Below, in pieces: positions 18,336-27,560 of a DNA stretch of 64,000 nucleotides. Under the pieces are notes generated by a model, which saw nothing but the letters and a program-made list of their open reading frames with translations, searched no databases and was not told the origin of the DNA. How positions within the stretch are numbered: position 1 is the stretch's first letter; every line of letters starts with the position of its first letter. The DNA is from an uncultured Bacteroidales bacterium. Its GTDB lineage: Bacteria > Bacteroidota > Bacteroidia > Bacteroidales > FEN-979. The stretch is from assembly GCA_903887775.1 (NCBI GenBank), contig CAISRB010000017.1:1-64000 (forward strand). The letters are read 5' to 3'. A program made the translations under genes and the position numbers.

Positions 18336-21215
18336 ATGACAAGGCTCATAGGCATTTTCATTGCTGTTTCGCTGTTAAGCACTGTCCATGCCCAGCGATA
18401 TGGCATGCCCGGAATCCATAATTTCAGCCGTTCGGAATATGGCGGGGGCACCCAGAACTGGGCTCTTGCACAAGCCCCTGATGGGATGATGTATTTTGGA
18501 AATAACAATGGCCTTGTTGAATATGATGGTGCCCACTGGACAGTTTATCCTGAGCTTGGATTGGTTATCCGCTCGATTTGTGTTGATGGTAACCGTATCT
18601 ATGTCGGAGCTTTTAACAAGTTTGGTTATTATGAAAATGATGCAAATGGAGGGCTCAGATACCATTCCCTGCTTCCTTTCCTAAAAAACCGTATCAATGA
18701 TTTCGATGAGATCTGGCGAATCCATAAAACCAGTTTTGGTATTGTATTCCAGTCATTCAGGGCTATATTTATTTACAATCACGGAAATATTGACATTGTA
18801 TACCCAAGATCCAAGTTTTATTTCTCTTATTACGTGAACGGAATTTTATGGATATATGACGAGAAGGAGGGATTGATGCAGTACCGGGAGGGGAAAGTCC
18901 GGCAGATCTCTGACGGAGCATTTTTCGAAGGTAACCCGATATGGACTATCCTGCCATTGAACGATGATCAGGTAGTTATTGGAACTGCAAAAAACGGGAT
19001 TTTCAGGTATGATGGGGAAAAGCTTTCAGTATGGAACAAACCCATCAATACTTTGCTTAAAAAGTACCAGTTATTTTCGGCAGCTCTTATTGAAAAGAAA
19101 TATTTTGCTTTCGGGACTATCCAGAACGGATTGATTATTTCAGATACTGCAGGCCAGGTTGTGGCCGAAATAAATAAGGAGCGCGGCCTGGCAAACAATA
19201 CAGTATTGTGCACCGGAAGTGATCAGGAAGGAAATATCTGGTTAGGGCTTGATAACGGGATCTCGGTTATCCATTTTAATTCACCCTTAACGTTTATTCA
19301 GAACTATTTTAACATCGGATCAGGTTATGCCTCAGCCTTATTCGGCGATAAACTATACCTGGGAACCAATCAGGGGCTTTTTTATATCCTCTTGAAAGAC
19401 TTTCTCAACCCCCTAAAAAAAAATGAAGATTTTCATCTGATTGCAGGTACCGAAGGTCAGGTTTGGTGTCTGACAAAGATAGGGAATACACTGTTGTGCG
19501 GACACCACTTGGGAGTCTTCCAGATATTTGATAAAACAGCTGTAAAAATATCTTCTGTTCCCGGCGGATGGAATATGATACTGACCGACAGTAAGCAACC
19601 ACTGCTGCTCGTCGGAAATTATTCAGGCATATCGGTTCTGGAGAAAAAAGGTCCGCTTTGGGCATATAGAAATGAATTATCAGGTTATGACCAATCATCG
19701 CATTACCTTGAACAGGATTCAAAAGGATTTATATGGATCAGCCATGGATATAAAGGATTATTCCGGTTAAAAGCTGATGACAATTTGAGGTTTGTTAAAG
19801 AGACCCGGTTTTATAGCAATAAAACAGGACTGCCTTCAGATTTCGGCAACTCTCTTTTTAAACTCAAATCAGGCATCGTAGCAGGAACCCGTTATGGAAT
19901 TTACAGATATAATGAAACCATCGATAAGTTTGAACCTGACCTGCAATTCAATCCTCTTTTTTCAAGCGTAAAGCAAATTGATTATTTAACCCAGGACAGC
20001 GCCAATAACATCTGGTATTATAATAATCAACAACCTGGGGTCCTGCGTTTTCAGGAAGATGGTACCTATACAAATATTACTGCTCCTTTCGTCGAACTTT
20101 CAGGAATGGTTATCCCGGCTTTTGGCCATATCAATGCACTGGATGCCGGCAATGTCATTATTGGCGTCGAAAGTGGGTTCGTCTATTATAATTCAGGGCA
20201 ATTTAAGTATTTCAGCACCTTACCGGTTATTTATATCAGCAAATTACGTTCAGGAGACACTTCCGAAGGCACTTACCGTTTCAACAGCAGCTGTCAGCGG
20301 CAGGAGGTTATTCCAAAGTTCAGATATACCAATAATACTATAACAATTGATTTTGCAGCGAGCCAATTTGCTGAACAGCCGATATCGTTTCAATATAAAT
20401 TGGATGGTTTTGATAAGGAGTGGTCAGCCTGGTCGCTTAAAAATTCAAAAGAATACACGAATTTGCAGGCGGGAGATTACACCTTTAAACTTAAAGCGCT
20501 TACAATACAGGGAAAAACAACTCCCGTTCTTGACTATAACTTCAGGATTCTCTCACCCTGGTACTGGACAGTTTCAGCATGGATCGTCTACTTTATACTT
20601 GCAATCTGCATATTGTTCCTTGTTTTTCGAATCTATCGTAAAAATATTGAAGCATCCCATCTTAAAGAAAAAGAAGCACAGAAAAATAAATTCCGGCAGC
20701 GGGAGCAGCAAATGAAGGAAGAAGTACTCATTACTGAAAAGGAAATAATCAGGCTGAAAAATGAAACATTAAATCTTGAAATGATTCATAAAGAAAAGGA
20801 ACTTGCTAACTCTACGATGCTGATCATTCAAAAGAACGACATCCTGAACAAATTAAAAAATGAACTCAGCAAGGTGAAAAATGCACTTACCGATGATCAT
20901 CTGAAGAATGACCTGAATACTACCATCAAACGCATCGGGAAAGAAATTGACAATGAAAAGCAATGGCAGGTTTTCAATATGCACGTCGAACAGGTTCATG
21001 AAGATCTGTTCAACAAACTTAAAAAACAATACCCTGGTCTGACGCCCCGTGAATTAAGTTTATGTGCCTACCTTCGTATGAATATATCCAGTAAGGAGAT
21101 TGCCACATTAATGAACATCAGCACCCGTGGCGTTGAAATAAGCCGGTACCGAATCCGTAAAAAGTTAGGGCTGGACCGAAATGCCAATCTCACCGATTTC
21201 ATGATGACTCTTTAG
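18336..21215 (+). CDS. Membrane-anchored propeller sensor with LuxR-type HTH output
   Basis: 959 residues. A signal peptide (IGIFIAVSLLSTVHAQ) is followed by an extracytoplasmic double seven-bladed propeller of the Reg_prop type (residues ~25-650, with repeated GLVEYDG, GNIWLGLDNGI, KGFIWISHGYKGL blades), a Y_Y_Y (triple tyrosine) domain (~665-730, FQYKLDGFDKEWSAW), one membrane segment (~742-762), a long charged coiled coil (~770-890) and a C-terminal LuxR/GerE HTH (~895-955, LTPRELSLCAYLRMNISSKEIATLMNIS). It has no kinase or receiver domain, so it is a one-component membrane-bound regulator. It starts 5 bases after the LytTR gene and may share its transcript. Confidence 0.9.
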   Translation: MTRLIGIFIAVSLLSTVHAQRYGMPGIHNFSRSEYGGGTQNWALAQAPDGMMYFGNNNGLVEYDGAHWTVYPELGLVIRSICVDGNRIYVGAFNKFGYYENDANGGLRYHSLLPFLKNRINDFDEIWRIHKTSFGIVFQSFRAIFIYNHGNIDIVYPRSKFYFSYYVNGILWIYDEKEGLMQYREGKVRQISDGAFFEGNPIWTILPLNDDQVVIGTAKNGIFRYDGEKLSVWNKPINTLLKKYQLFSAALIEKKYFAFGTIQNGLIISDTAGQVVAEINKERGLANNTVLCTGSDQEGNIWLGLDNGISVIHFNSPLTFIQNYFNIGSGYASALFGDKLYLGTNQGLFYILLKDFLNPLKKNEDFHLIAGTEGQVWCLTKIGNTLLCGHHLGVFQIFDKTAVKISSVPGGWNMILTDSKQPLLLVGNYSGISVLEKKGPLWAYRNELSGYDQSSHYLEQDSKGFIWISHGYKGLFRLKADDNLRFVKETRFYSNKTGLPSDFGNSLFKLKSGIVAGTRYGIYRYNETIDKFEPDLQFNPLFSSVKQIDYLTQDSANNIWYYNNQQPGVLRFQEDGTYTNITAPFVELSGMVIPAFGHINALDAGNVIIGVESGFVYYNSGQFKYFSTLPVIYISKLRSGDTSEGTYRFNSSCQRQEVIPKFRYTNNTITIDFAASQFAEQPISFQYKLDGFDKEWSAWSLKNSKEYTNLQAGDYTFKLKALTIQGKTTPVLDYNFRILSPWYWTVSAWIVYFILAICILFLVFRIYRKNIEASHLKEKEAQKNKFRQREQQMKEEVLITEKEIIRLKNETLNLEMIHKEKELANSTMLIIQKNDILNKLKNELSKVKNALTDDHLKNDLNTTIKRIGKEIDNEKQWQVFNMHVEQVHEDLFNKLKKQYPGLTPRELSLCAYLRMNISSKEIATLMNISTRGVEISRYRIRKKLGLDRNANLTDFMMTL

Positions 21216-21287
21216 TCGTATTTGTTTGTTGTATGAATGATGTAGTTAAAATGGATTAAACGTAACCGTTGATTATCTTGTTAGTTT

Positions 21288-21334
21288 GCCGGGCAGGAAC
21301 GTGTTTGCATAATCTGTAATCTGTTCCTCCCGGC
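21288..21334. terminator. Bulged inverted repeat after the propeller-HTH gene
   Basis: gccgggcaggaac (21288-21300) pairs with gttcctcccggc (21323-21334) with one bulged C and a 22-base loop. No T-run follows. It may end the 16358-21215 transcript or be a leftover structure. Otherwise 21216-21563 holds only the promoter listed next. Confidence 0.35.
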
Positions 21335-21503
21335 ATTTCCGTATCAGGGTGAATCGTTAAAACGGTGTATGTATCCATGCTTGATGTGTCCAGGATTGAC
21401 TGCGATACATCGGCAAAACGAAAGAACCGGGAATGGACTCTTGAATCCTTCACTGAATGAATTGCCGATTCCGCCGGTCAAAACTCCTAATTCATTGAAA
21501 ATA

Positions 21504-21535
21504 TTTGCAGGAATACCCAGGTAAAAATAATTTTG
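21504..21535 (+). promoter_or_regulatory. Bacteroidota-type promoter of the sulfotransferase operon
   Basis: TTTG at 21504-21507, 20-base spacer, TAATTTTG at 21528-21535, an exact consensus match. A start near 21542 leaves about 20 bases before the ATG at 21564. Confidence 0.7.
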
Positions 21536-21563
21536 GCGTAATGAATAATTTAAACATTACCTT

Positions 21564-23357
21564 ATGAAAAAGAGTCTTTTATTGTCAGGTCTTCTCCTCT
21601 TTGTGTTCTCGGTTTTTTCCCAGGAAAGTTTCATGGTGAAAACCGAAACCAGATACTGGGACAATTCGAGGACTTATCCGGGGTATACCCTTTTTGGCAC
21701 AAGAGGAACCACCTACCTTATAGATTTTGAAGGACACGTGATCCACACCTGGCCCATCGGGACCAATCCCAGGTTTACCGAGGCGGGAACCCTGCTTGAT
21801 GCCGTAGGAGGTAACCCGAGCAACCAGAATCAATGGAAAGAGCTGGACTGGAGCGGGAATACTTTATGGCAATACACCGAATCCCGAACCAATTATCACG
21901 GGCACCACGATTTTGCAAAAATTTATAATACCAAGCTGGGAGATTCAACTTTCATATTTATTGCCAACAAGGATCTTACGGCACAGCAATGCCTGTCTGC
22001 CGGATGCGACCCATCTCATAATTACAACGGCGCCCAGATGGATGCCATTGTAGAGGTCAACAGGGCGGGGACTGTAGTATGGGAATGGTGGTTCTTCGAT
22101 CATGTGGTGCAGGATATTGATCCAACCAAGTCGACTTACGGGGTTATTGCCAATACCCCGGGAAAAATAGATCTGAACATCCGCGGGAACCCTGTTAAAA
22201 GCGACTGGATGCACTGCAACTCTCTTGATTACAACCAGGATCTTGACCTTATCGTGATCAACTCGGTACATGGCGAATTTTACGTGATCGATCATGGCAA
22301 TACATTTATTTCTGATGATCCTGCTGGCAGCATAGCTCTTGCTTCAACAACTGCGGGTGATTTCAAATACCGCTTTGGCGATCCTGCCAAATATGACCAG
22401 GGAGATCCTCCTTCGGTACTTGACAATTGGGAGAAAGCAACGGCCGGCAACAAACAGCTGGGCGGTTCCCATGATATTCAATGGATAAAACCAGGTCTGC
22501 CCGGTGCAGGCAATTTCCTGGTATTCTGCAATGCTCAAAACCTCTTCGAACTCACACCCCAGTCTTATATCATTGAAATCAATCCTTACCTCAATTCTTC
22601 GGGCACGATAACAGGCAGCTTTGTCAACCCTCCCGATGCGGGCTACAATATCGTATCATCTCCGGATCCCAACCTGATGAAAGAAAACAAGAACGTATCA
22701 AAGCAAATCGTATGGACCTATTCAAGCAAAAACAACACTTCGTTTTACAGTACGATAGGTTCCAGTGCTCAAAGGCTTCCCAACGGGAATACCTTAGTAT
22801 GTGCAATGAACGACGGTCATTTCTTTGAGGTGGCGCCTTCCGACACATCGATTGTCTGGGAATATACCAACCCTATGACACGCGACGGTTTAAAGAAAAT
22901 AAAAGTCGATAATTATCCTACATACAATGGTGTTTTCAGAGTCTACCGCTATGCTGCAGATCATCCGGCCCTGGTGGGGCATGATCTCACGCCCGGGTCG
23001 ACGATGACAGGCGCTCCTCCCGCTTTCTGGACCCCTGATGATATCACTGCCATTGAAGAACAAACTCAGTCTTCATCAGTCAATGATGATCTGAAACAGA
23101 ATTATCCAAACCCTTTCTCTTACGGAACTACGATAGAATTTTCAATTGCGGAATCAGCTTCCGTCAACCTCGTGATCTACGATCTGAACGGAACCCTGGT
23201 CAGGACCCTGGTCAATAAATATTGTACTGCCGGCCCCTACTCTCTTTACTGGGAAGGCACAAACGACAACGGAAACCGGGTGGCAAGCGGGATGTACTTC
23301 TATATTCTTAAAGCCGACAACCGAAAACTCAGTAAAAAAATGATATACAACAAGTAG
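21564..23357 (+). CDS. Arylsulfotransferase-like secreted protein with T9SS tail
   Basis: 597 residues: signal peptide (~1-20), a six-bladed propeller of the arylsulfate sulfotransferase (ASST) superfamily at ~25-500, and a type A T9SS sorting domain at ~510-597 (QNYPNPF motif, ending KMIYNK). Histidine-bearing blades fit the ASST core: HGHHDF, DWMHCNSLDY, GGSHDIQWI and RLPNGNTLV-GHFFEV. Known ASSTs transfer sulfate between phenols through a catalytic histidine; whether this protein is active is not known. First gene of a three-gene unit whose third member is a paralogue. Predicted to be exported and attached to or released from the cell surface. Confidence 0.83.
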   Translation: MKKSLLLSGLLLFVFSVFSQESFMVKTETRYWDNSRTYPGYTLFGTRGTTYLIDFEGHVIHTWPIGTNPRFTEAGTLLDAVGGNPSNQNQWKELDWSGNTLWQYTESRTNYHGHHDFAKIYNTKLGDSTFIFIANKDLTAQQCLSAGCDPSHNYNGAQMDAIVEVNRAGTVVWEWWFFDHVVQDIDPTKSTYGVIANTPGKIDLNIRGNPVKSDWMHCNSLDYNQDLDLIVINSVHGEFYVIDHGNTFISDDPAGSIALASTTAGDFKYRFGDPAKYDQGDPPSVLDNWEKATAGNKQLGGSHDIQWIKPGLPGAGNFLVFCNAQNLFELTPQSYIIEINPYLNSSGTITGSFVNPPDAGYNIVSSPDPNLMKENKNVSKQIVWTYSSKNNTSFYSTIGSSAQRLPNGNTLVCAMNDGHFFEVAPSDTSIVWEYTNPMTRDGLKKIKVDNYPTYNGVFRVYRYAADHPALVGHDLTPGSTMTGAPPAFWTPDDITAIEEQTQSSSVNDDLKQNYPNPFSYGTTIEFSIAESASVNLVIYDLNGTLVRTLVNKYCTAGPYSLYWEGTNDNGNRVASGMYFYILKADNRKLSKKMIYNK

Positions 23358-23407
23358 AGGATAACAGTACAGGATTTTTATCAAACAAACTCAAACAAAG
23401 GCAAGCT

Positions 23408-25072
23408 ATGGCAGGTGCGATGCATAAACTTCTTTTTACAGCGGTGATGATCATCGTGTTTTTACAAGGGGTGAACGCCCAGAAACTACTTCCTTTCAAA
23501 CTGCCTGACACGGGACAAACCGATTGGAGAGTGCCAAATGTAAAGGAAATCCAGTCGTTGAATAACGTAGCTTTATTCAAACCTTCGTTCGAAAAAACAT
23601 ATTTCCCCGATGTACTTTCGGGAAATTTCTGGACTTCGACCACATTGATCCAGGCCACTGAAAAAGCATGGGATATCAATATCGATTATGGCATTGTTTC
23701 ATATAATGTCAAGACTCTCAGCGAGAATGTTCTGCTGGTCAGGGGCGGCCTCGACAACAGCAGCTTAAATATTAACGAAGTCCATATCCCGGGCGGAGAA
23801 TATGAGATGGGGGATCATTTTGGTTTTGTTGATCCCCATCATCCCAGCGATGAATTGCCGGTTCATCTTGTCAGCGTTGATTCATTCAACCTGGCAAAAA
23901 CTGAAACCACAAACCAGCAATATCTTGCATTTCTGAATGCATCATTGCTATCGGGACTGATCCAGGTTAATAACAATAAAGTACATCTTGCTGGAGACAC
24001 TGTTACATTATGTTACACCCATGAGTATGCTGATTATTACAGCATCGGTTATGATGGTACGGTATTTTCGATGGCCGATTTCAGGGCAAACCATCCAATG
24101 GTAGGTGTACTATGGCCGGGGGCTGCGACTTTTTGCAACTGGCTGAGCGGTGTGAACGGACTTCAGGAATGTTATGATCTCACGACCTGGGATTGCGATT
24201 TTACAAAGAATGGCTACCGGCTTCCTACCGAAGCGGAATGGGAATACGCAGGCAGAGGGGGGCATCTCGATCCGTATCTCAAGTATGAAAATGGCAATGA
24301 GGTTATCATTTCGTCGGCAAACCTGCCCAACTCGGGAGATCCCTATGAAACGGGCTCTTATCCTTTATCGACCCCTGTTGGCTTTTACGACGGAACCCTG
24401 AAACAGAAAGAAAATTACAACTGGCCCGGGAGTGCATCTGAATACCAGACTACCGACGGTGCTAATGGTTTCGGTTTATATGATATGCAGGGGAATGTGT
24501 GGGAACTGATCAATGACTGGTATGGTCAGGACTATTACAGCATCTCTCCTTATGATAATCCAAAAGGTCCGACTACAGGATTTATCATGCCCGACGGAAA
24601 GCCGTACCGCGGGATGCGGGGAGGTAACTGGTATAACGGATATGATACACTTGGGGTCAATGACGGGCATTCGCGCGTTTCGAACCGGAACCCTTCGTAT
24701 TATCGTGGTCCCCAGGACCCGAATCATCCCTGGTATCATATCGGCTTCAGGATAGCGAGAAAATATTCAACGATTACAGGTTTAAATGAAACAGTCAGTA
24801 AGCCGGCTGAAACATTTCAGTTGGCACAGAATTATCCAAACCCATTCAACCGGACGACAACAATAAAATATTTCCTTCCATCGTCATCACAGGTTTCTTT
24901 AATGGTGAGCAATACCCTCGGCAGGCCGGTGGCTATTCTGGCTGATGGTGTGGAGAATGAGGGATGGCATACCCTGAGCTGGGACAGCGGGCAGCTCGGC
25001 AGCGGCGTCTATTTCTGCCAGCTTCTGGCAGGATCTCATCCGCAGACAATAAAAATGATTCTTTTTAAATGA
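23408..25072 (+). CDS. SUMF1-domain (FGE/EgtB-like) secreted protein with T9SS tail
   Basis: 554 residues; signal peptide to about residue 25 (the ATG at 23420 is an alternative start). A DUF1566-like region (~30-80, WRVPNVKEIQSL, FWTST) precedes a formylglycine-generating-enzyme (SUMF1) domain at ~117-460: IPGGEYEMGD, LPTEAEWEYA, GLYDMQGNVWEL, RGMRGGNWY and GFRIAR. The position of the catalytic cysteine pair in true FGE (the S/Y-x-C-x-R region) reads RVSNRNPSYY with no cysteine, so sulfatase activation is unlikely; it probably acts as a binding or structural C-type-lectin-like fold. A T9SS tail (QNYPNPFNRT) ends the protein. Confidence 0.85.
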   Translation: MAGAMHKLLFTAVMIIVFLQGVNAQKLLPFKLPDTGQTDWRVPNVKEIQSLNNVALFKPSFEKTYFPDVLSGNFWTSTTLIQATEKAWDINIDYGIVSYNVKTLSENVLLVRGGLDNSSLNINEVHIPGGEYEMGDHFGFVDPHHPSDELPVHLVSVDSFNLAKTETTNQQYLAFLNASLLSGLIQVNNNKVHLAGDTVTLCYTHEYADYYSIGYDGTVFSMADFRANHPMVGVLWPGAATFCNWLSGVNGLQECYDLTTWDCDFTKNGYRLPTEAEWEYAGRGGHLDPYLKYENGNEVIISSANLPNSGDPYETGSYPLSTPVGFYDGTLKQKENYNWPGSASEYQTTDGANGFGLYDMQGNVWELINDWYGQDYYSISPYDNPKGPTTGFIMPDGKPYRGMRGGNWYNGYDTLGVNDGHSRVSNRNPSYYRGPQDPNHPWYHIGFRIARKYSTITGLNETVSKPAETFQLAQNYPNPFNRTTTIKYFLPSSSQVSLMVSNTLGRPVAILADGVENEGWHTLSWDSGQLGSGVYFCQLLAGSHPQTIKMILFK

Positions 25073-25098
25073 ACATGAAAAGATAAATACAGCATCTT

Positions 25099-26811
25099 AT
25101 GAAGATAAAACTTTTAATTATCGCAATGCTTGTCCTCCCTTTAGCAAGAGTTGCAGGGCAGACAAGGACCATGGGGCTGATGCTTAACGACAGTACCAAA
25201 ACATATATCGGTTATACGTTGTTTGCTCCCAAGCAAAATACCATGACTTACCTGATCAATAATGACGGACGTAAGATCCACGAATGGGATGCCAGCACTT
25301 ATCCCCCTGGCCAGGCGGTCTACCTTCTTGAGAATGGGAACCTGCTGCGTGCTTGCATGACGCCCAGCCAGCTTGGTACCGGGGGTGGTGAAGGAGGACG
25401 AATTGAAGAATATGACTGGGATGATAACCTGGTATGGTCAATGGATTATTCAACTTCGACCTATATGCAGCACCATGATATTAAAAAGCTGCCAAACGGA
25501 AATATTATTATGCTGGTTGTGGAGAAAAAGACATACGCACAGGTGCTTGCTGCAGGTTTTGATCCCAGCAAACTGAGTTCGGAAATACAGCAAAAAGAAT
25601 ATATGCTTCCCGATTGTATTATTGAAGTAACACCGACTTATCCTGTTGGCGGTACCGTGGTATGGGAATGGCATGTATGGGATCACCTGATCCAGGATTT
25701 TGATGCTTCCAAATCGAATTACGGTATAGTGAGCGCCCATCCTGAGCTGATCGATTGCGATGGCGACCACAGGAACCTGCCCCTTTTCTGGAATCATATG
25801 AATTCCATTGATTACAACGCCTCGCTTGACCAGATCGCAATGAGTGTGAGAGGGAACAGTGAAGTATGGATCGTCGACCACAGCACGACAACGGCACAGT
25901 CGGCAAGTCATTCCGGGGGTGCCCATGGAAAAGGAGGCGACCTGTTGTACCGATGGGGAAATCCGTTAACCTACGGAGCCGGAACAATCAATGACCGTAA
26001 ATATTTTGAGCAGCATGATGTGGAATGGGTAAAGACCGGCTGTCCCGGCGCCGGGGATTTAACCTGCTACAACAACGGTATAGGCCGTACCCCGCCTTAC
26101 TCAACGATTGACGAAATAATACCTCCGGTTGATGTGAACGGAAATTATGCATATACTACTGGATCGGCTTACGGTCCGACAGGCTTTACCTGGTCATACA
26201 CGGCCACTCCCCCCGAATCACTGTATTCTGAAAATATCTCCGGAGCACAACGCCAGCCCAATGGAAATACAATAATCGACGAAGGCGGGCATGGTGATTT
26301 TACCGAAGTCACTGCCGCCGGTGAGCTGATCTGGAGATATATATGTCCTGTGGATGACCATGGCCCGATGACGCAGGGTGATCCGATTCCAATTAACCCT
26401 GTAAGGCCTGATGAAACCATGAATCAGGTGTTCAGGATCTACCGTTATACCCCGGATTACCCTGCATTTACAGGCAGAGATATGACCCCGGGCGGCTATA
26501 TCGAACTTTACCCCAGCGGGGTCGGTTATCAGGATTCCCGGAGTTCATCGGTATTCCTGCTTGATCAGAATTATCCCAATCCCGTAAAGTCTTCAACAGT
26601 CATAAGTTTTGAGTTGTTTGTAAACACTCATGTAAGCCTGAAAATCAGGGATATTACAGGAAGAGAAGTGTTAATTATTGTTGACGGGATAAAGGTTCCC
26701 GGCCGATACCAGATCCCGGTTGATATGAGCAGCTTTTCTGCGGGAATTTATTTCTATTCGATCTCCGCCGGAGGCATCTCCGAAACAAAGCGACTGGTTA
26801 TCGTGCACTGA
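25099..26811 (+). CDS. Second arylsulfotransferase-like protein with T9SS tail
   Basis: 570 residues, paralogue of the gene at 21564: signal peptide ending about residue 20 (ARVAGQ), ASST propeller at ~25-490 with matching blades (MQHHDIKKLPNGNI, WNHMNSIDYN, FEQHDVEWV, RQPNGNTIIDEGGHGDF) and a T9SS type A tail (QNYPNPVKSS). It begins 26 bases after the SUMF1-like gene. The stop is only 17 bases from the end of the convergent TPR gene, with no visible terminator between. Confidence 0.83.
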   Translation: MKIKLLIIAMLVLPLARVAGQTRTMGLMLNDSTKTYIGYTLFAPKQNTMTYLINNDGRKIHEWDASTYPPGQAVYLLENGNLLRACMTPSQLGTGGGEGGRIEEYDWDDNLVWSMDYSTSTYMQHHDIKKLPNGNIIMLVVEKKTYAQVLAAGFDPSKLSSEIQQKEYMLPDCIIEVTPTYPVGGTVVWEWHVWDHLIQDFDASKSNYGIVSAHPELIDCDGDHRNLPLFWNHMNSIDYNASLDQIAMSVRGNSEVWIVDHSTTTAQSASHSGGAHGKGGDLLYRWGNPLTYGAGTINDRKYFEQHDVEWVKTGCPGAGDLTCYNNGIGRTPPYSTIDEIIPPVDVNGNYAYTTGSAYGPTGFTWSYTATPPESLYSENISGAQRQPNGNTIIDEGGHGDFTEVTAAGELIWRYICPVDDHGPMTQGDPIPINPVRPDETMNQVFRIYRYTPDYPAFTGRDMTPGGYIELYPSGVGYQDSRSSSVFLLDQNYPNPVKSSTVISFELFVNTHVSLKIRDITGREVLIIVDGIKVPGRYQIPVDMSSFSAGIYFYSISAGGISETKRLVIVH

Positions 26812-26828
26812 GAAACTGAAAGCTAAAC

Positions 26829-27560
26829 TTATTTGATCAGTCCCAGTCCTTCGGTTGCCGATGCATCCTTGGGTCTCATAAGAAGAGCTTTATTGAACAG
26901 CACCTGGGCTTCGCGAAGTTTCCCAAGGCGATATTCAGTCCATGCGTAAAGTACCATGCTGTCGTAATCGAAGGGATACAGGTTTACTACTTTTTCGAGA
27001 TATTTTTCGGCTTTGGCATAATCTTTCCGGCCATAAAGGATAGAACCCATCCTGTAATTAATCAGTGTGTTCTGGGGATCTATTGCAAGAATATCATTAT
27101 ACTGGGTTATTATCTGATCCCAGTTCCCCAGTGCAGAGGCAGGATTTGCAAAACCGATTTTGGCTTCAATGGCATAAGGTTTCAGTTTGATGGCTTTCTG
27201 ATAGTATGCTGATGACTCAGTAAATTGACCTGCCAGGTATGTCACCCAGCCCAGCCTCAGGTTGATCTCATAAGAGTCTTCCTGGTAAATGCCTTTCATT
27301 GTCGTGATGGCATCGGTGAAATTCCCCCTCGATTCATAGGCGTAGCTTTTCGAAAAGGCAGCCTGTTGCGCAGGGTAGTCGGTTTGGGCAAATGTGGGCA
27401 ATGCCAAGATTAAAAGTAGCGAAATAGCGAAGTAGCGATACGCTCGCATATTCACACCGCCGCTAAGGTGTTCCACCTGATGCGGCTTATGTGAAATGCT
27501 CGCTCCAATAAAACGATTTTCCTTGCGGACTTCCTTTATGCTTAGATTTAAAATTTCCAT
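26829..27560 (-). CDS. Secreted TPR protein; N-terminus partly formed by a dispersed repeat
   Basis: 243 residues, or 206 if begun at the ATG at 27449. The signal peptide starts at that internal ATG (RYFAISLLLILALPTFAQ), followed by about five TPR-like helical pairs (residues ~60-240, YQKAIKLKPYAIEAKIG, AEKYLEKVVNLYPFD). The first ATG has a good GGAGG seven bases upstream and overlaps the barrel gene by 13 bases, yet the 37 extra residues are encoded largely by a repeat also found at 34.1 kb. Last gene of the six-gene operon. The start is undecided; the periplasmic TPR role is secure in type, not in partner. Confidence 0.75.
   Translation of the reverse strand: MEILNLSIKEVRKENRFIGASISHKPHQVEHLSGGVNMRAYRYFAISLLLILALPTFAQTDYPAQQAAFSKSYAYESRGNFTDAITTMKGIYQEDSYEINLRLGWVTYLAGQFTESSAYYQKAIKLKPYAIEAKIGFANPASALGNWDQIITQYNDILAIDPQNTLINYRMGSILYGRKDYAKAEKYLEKVVNLYPFDYDSMVLYAWTEYRLGKLREAQVLFNKALLMRPKDASATEGLGLIK
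27430..27505 (-). repeat. Copy of a dispersed hairpin element inside a CDS
   Basis: Read on the minus strand, this stretch (gagcattt, cataagccgcatcaggtgga, tagcggcggtg, aatatgcgagcg) matches the array at 34020-34165 in the same order. The match spans about 70 bp with scattered differences. Because it lies between the downstream gene's ribosome site and signal peptide, it appears to have inserted or recombined there. Confidence 0.6.

Noticed and set aside
24600-24760. Formylglycine-generating enzyme activity of the SUMF1-like protein
   Set aside because: The catalytic cysteine positions carry Asn and Ser instead, so only the fold is supported.
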